Position numbers and translations under genes: made by a program. The notes below the pieces were generated by a model. The model was not told the DNA's origin. It was given only the letters and a program-made list of their open reading frames with translations, and searched no databases. A DNA stretch of 64,000 nt from Ancylostoma caninum. Lineage: Eukaryota > Nematoda > Chromadorea > Rhabditida > Ancylostomatidae. Location of the stretch: assembly GCA_037903475.1 (NCBI GenBank), contig JBAJFG010000615.1:954501-1018500 (forward strand), written 5' to 3'. Position 1 is the stretch's first letter. Every line of letters starts with the position of its first letter. Shown here in pieces: positions 63,970 to 64,000 of this stretch.

Positions 63970-64000
63970 ATGGCTTCACGTCGACGCGGCGTTGGTGTAG
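63970..64000 (+). CDS. 5' end of a gene, probably ESCRT-II VPS22/SNF8
   Basis: Only ten codons are inside the window (MASRRRGVGV). ESCRT-II subunit VPS22/SNF8 proteins begin with a very similar Arg-rich MxRRGVG motif, so this is the likely identity, but ten residues are weak evidence. The reading frame starts directly after an acceptor and continues past the window end. If correct, it sorts ubiquitinated cargo at multivesicular endosomes. Confidence 0.5.
   Translation, partial: MASRRRGVGV

Overview
The window reads as nuclear DNA of a clade V (strongylid, probably hookworm-type) nematode. The genes are split into many short exons by introns ending in tttcag-type acceptors. Every identified gene has such an acceptor 0-20 nt upstream of its ATG, as expected for spliced-leader trans-splicing. 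Three adjacent genes (rpb-2, fsn-1, mrpl-3) and a fourth nearby (ntl-9) belong to a group I remember as neighbours in Caenorhabditis elegans (C26E6 series). The species itself cannot be read from the sequence.

Layout. 1-33 kb is gene-poor repeat DNA: foldback elements, TTAA- and TA-flanked elements, tandem arrays, and a chain of abutting and nested transposons from 13.6 to 28.3 kb. That chain holds an intact mariner, two Tc3-like elements, a Tc5-like element and three ~0.9-kb tRNA-like-bearing elements. One unidentified two-exon coding candidate lies at 12.6-13.1 kb (-). 33-38 kb (+) carries a cystinosin gene with 7 exons and 451 codons. Convergent to it, 38.6-50 kb (-) carries, in transcription order, mrpl-3 (11 exons, 403 aa), fsn-1 (F-box/SPRY) and rpb-2 (28 exons, 1,184 aa). 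The three are closely spaced and may be an operon. 50-55.6 kb is again transposon remnants. 55.6-58.4 kb (+) is ntl-9/CNOT9 (8 exons, 312 aa). 60.8-63.5 kb (+) is a JMJD8-like JmjC protein (5 exons, 260 aa). About 475 bp later the window ends inside the first codons of a gene that looks like ESCRT-II VPS22/SNF8, spaced as a downstream operon member.

Exon models were built by hand from reading frame, splice signals and remembered family sequence. All were checked for phase consistency, and one gene (fsn-1) fails: an exon between the F-box and SPRY parts is missing, exactly where a long C/A homopolymer sits.

The genes are conserved housekeeping functions (RNA polymerase II, mitochondrial ribosome, CCR4-NOT, ubiquitin ligase, lysosomal cystine export, JmjC protein, ESCRT). 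I see no dedicated new pathway. The most unusual material is in the mobile DNA: transposons whose terminal repeats or interiors carry tRNA-like sequences, mariners inserted exactly at the TA boundary of other TA-target elements, and uniform 198-bp foldback elements.
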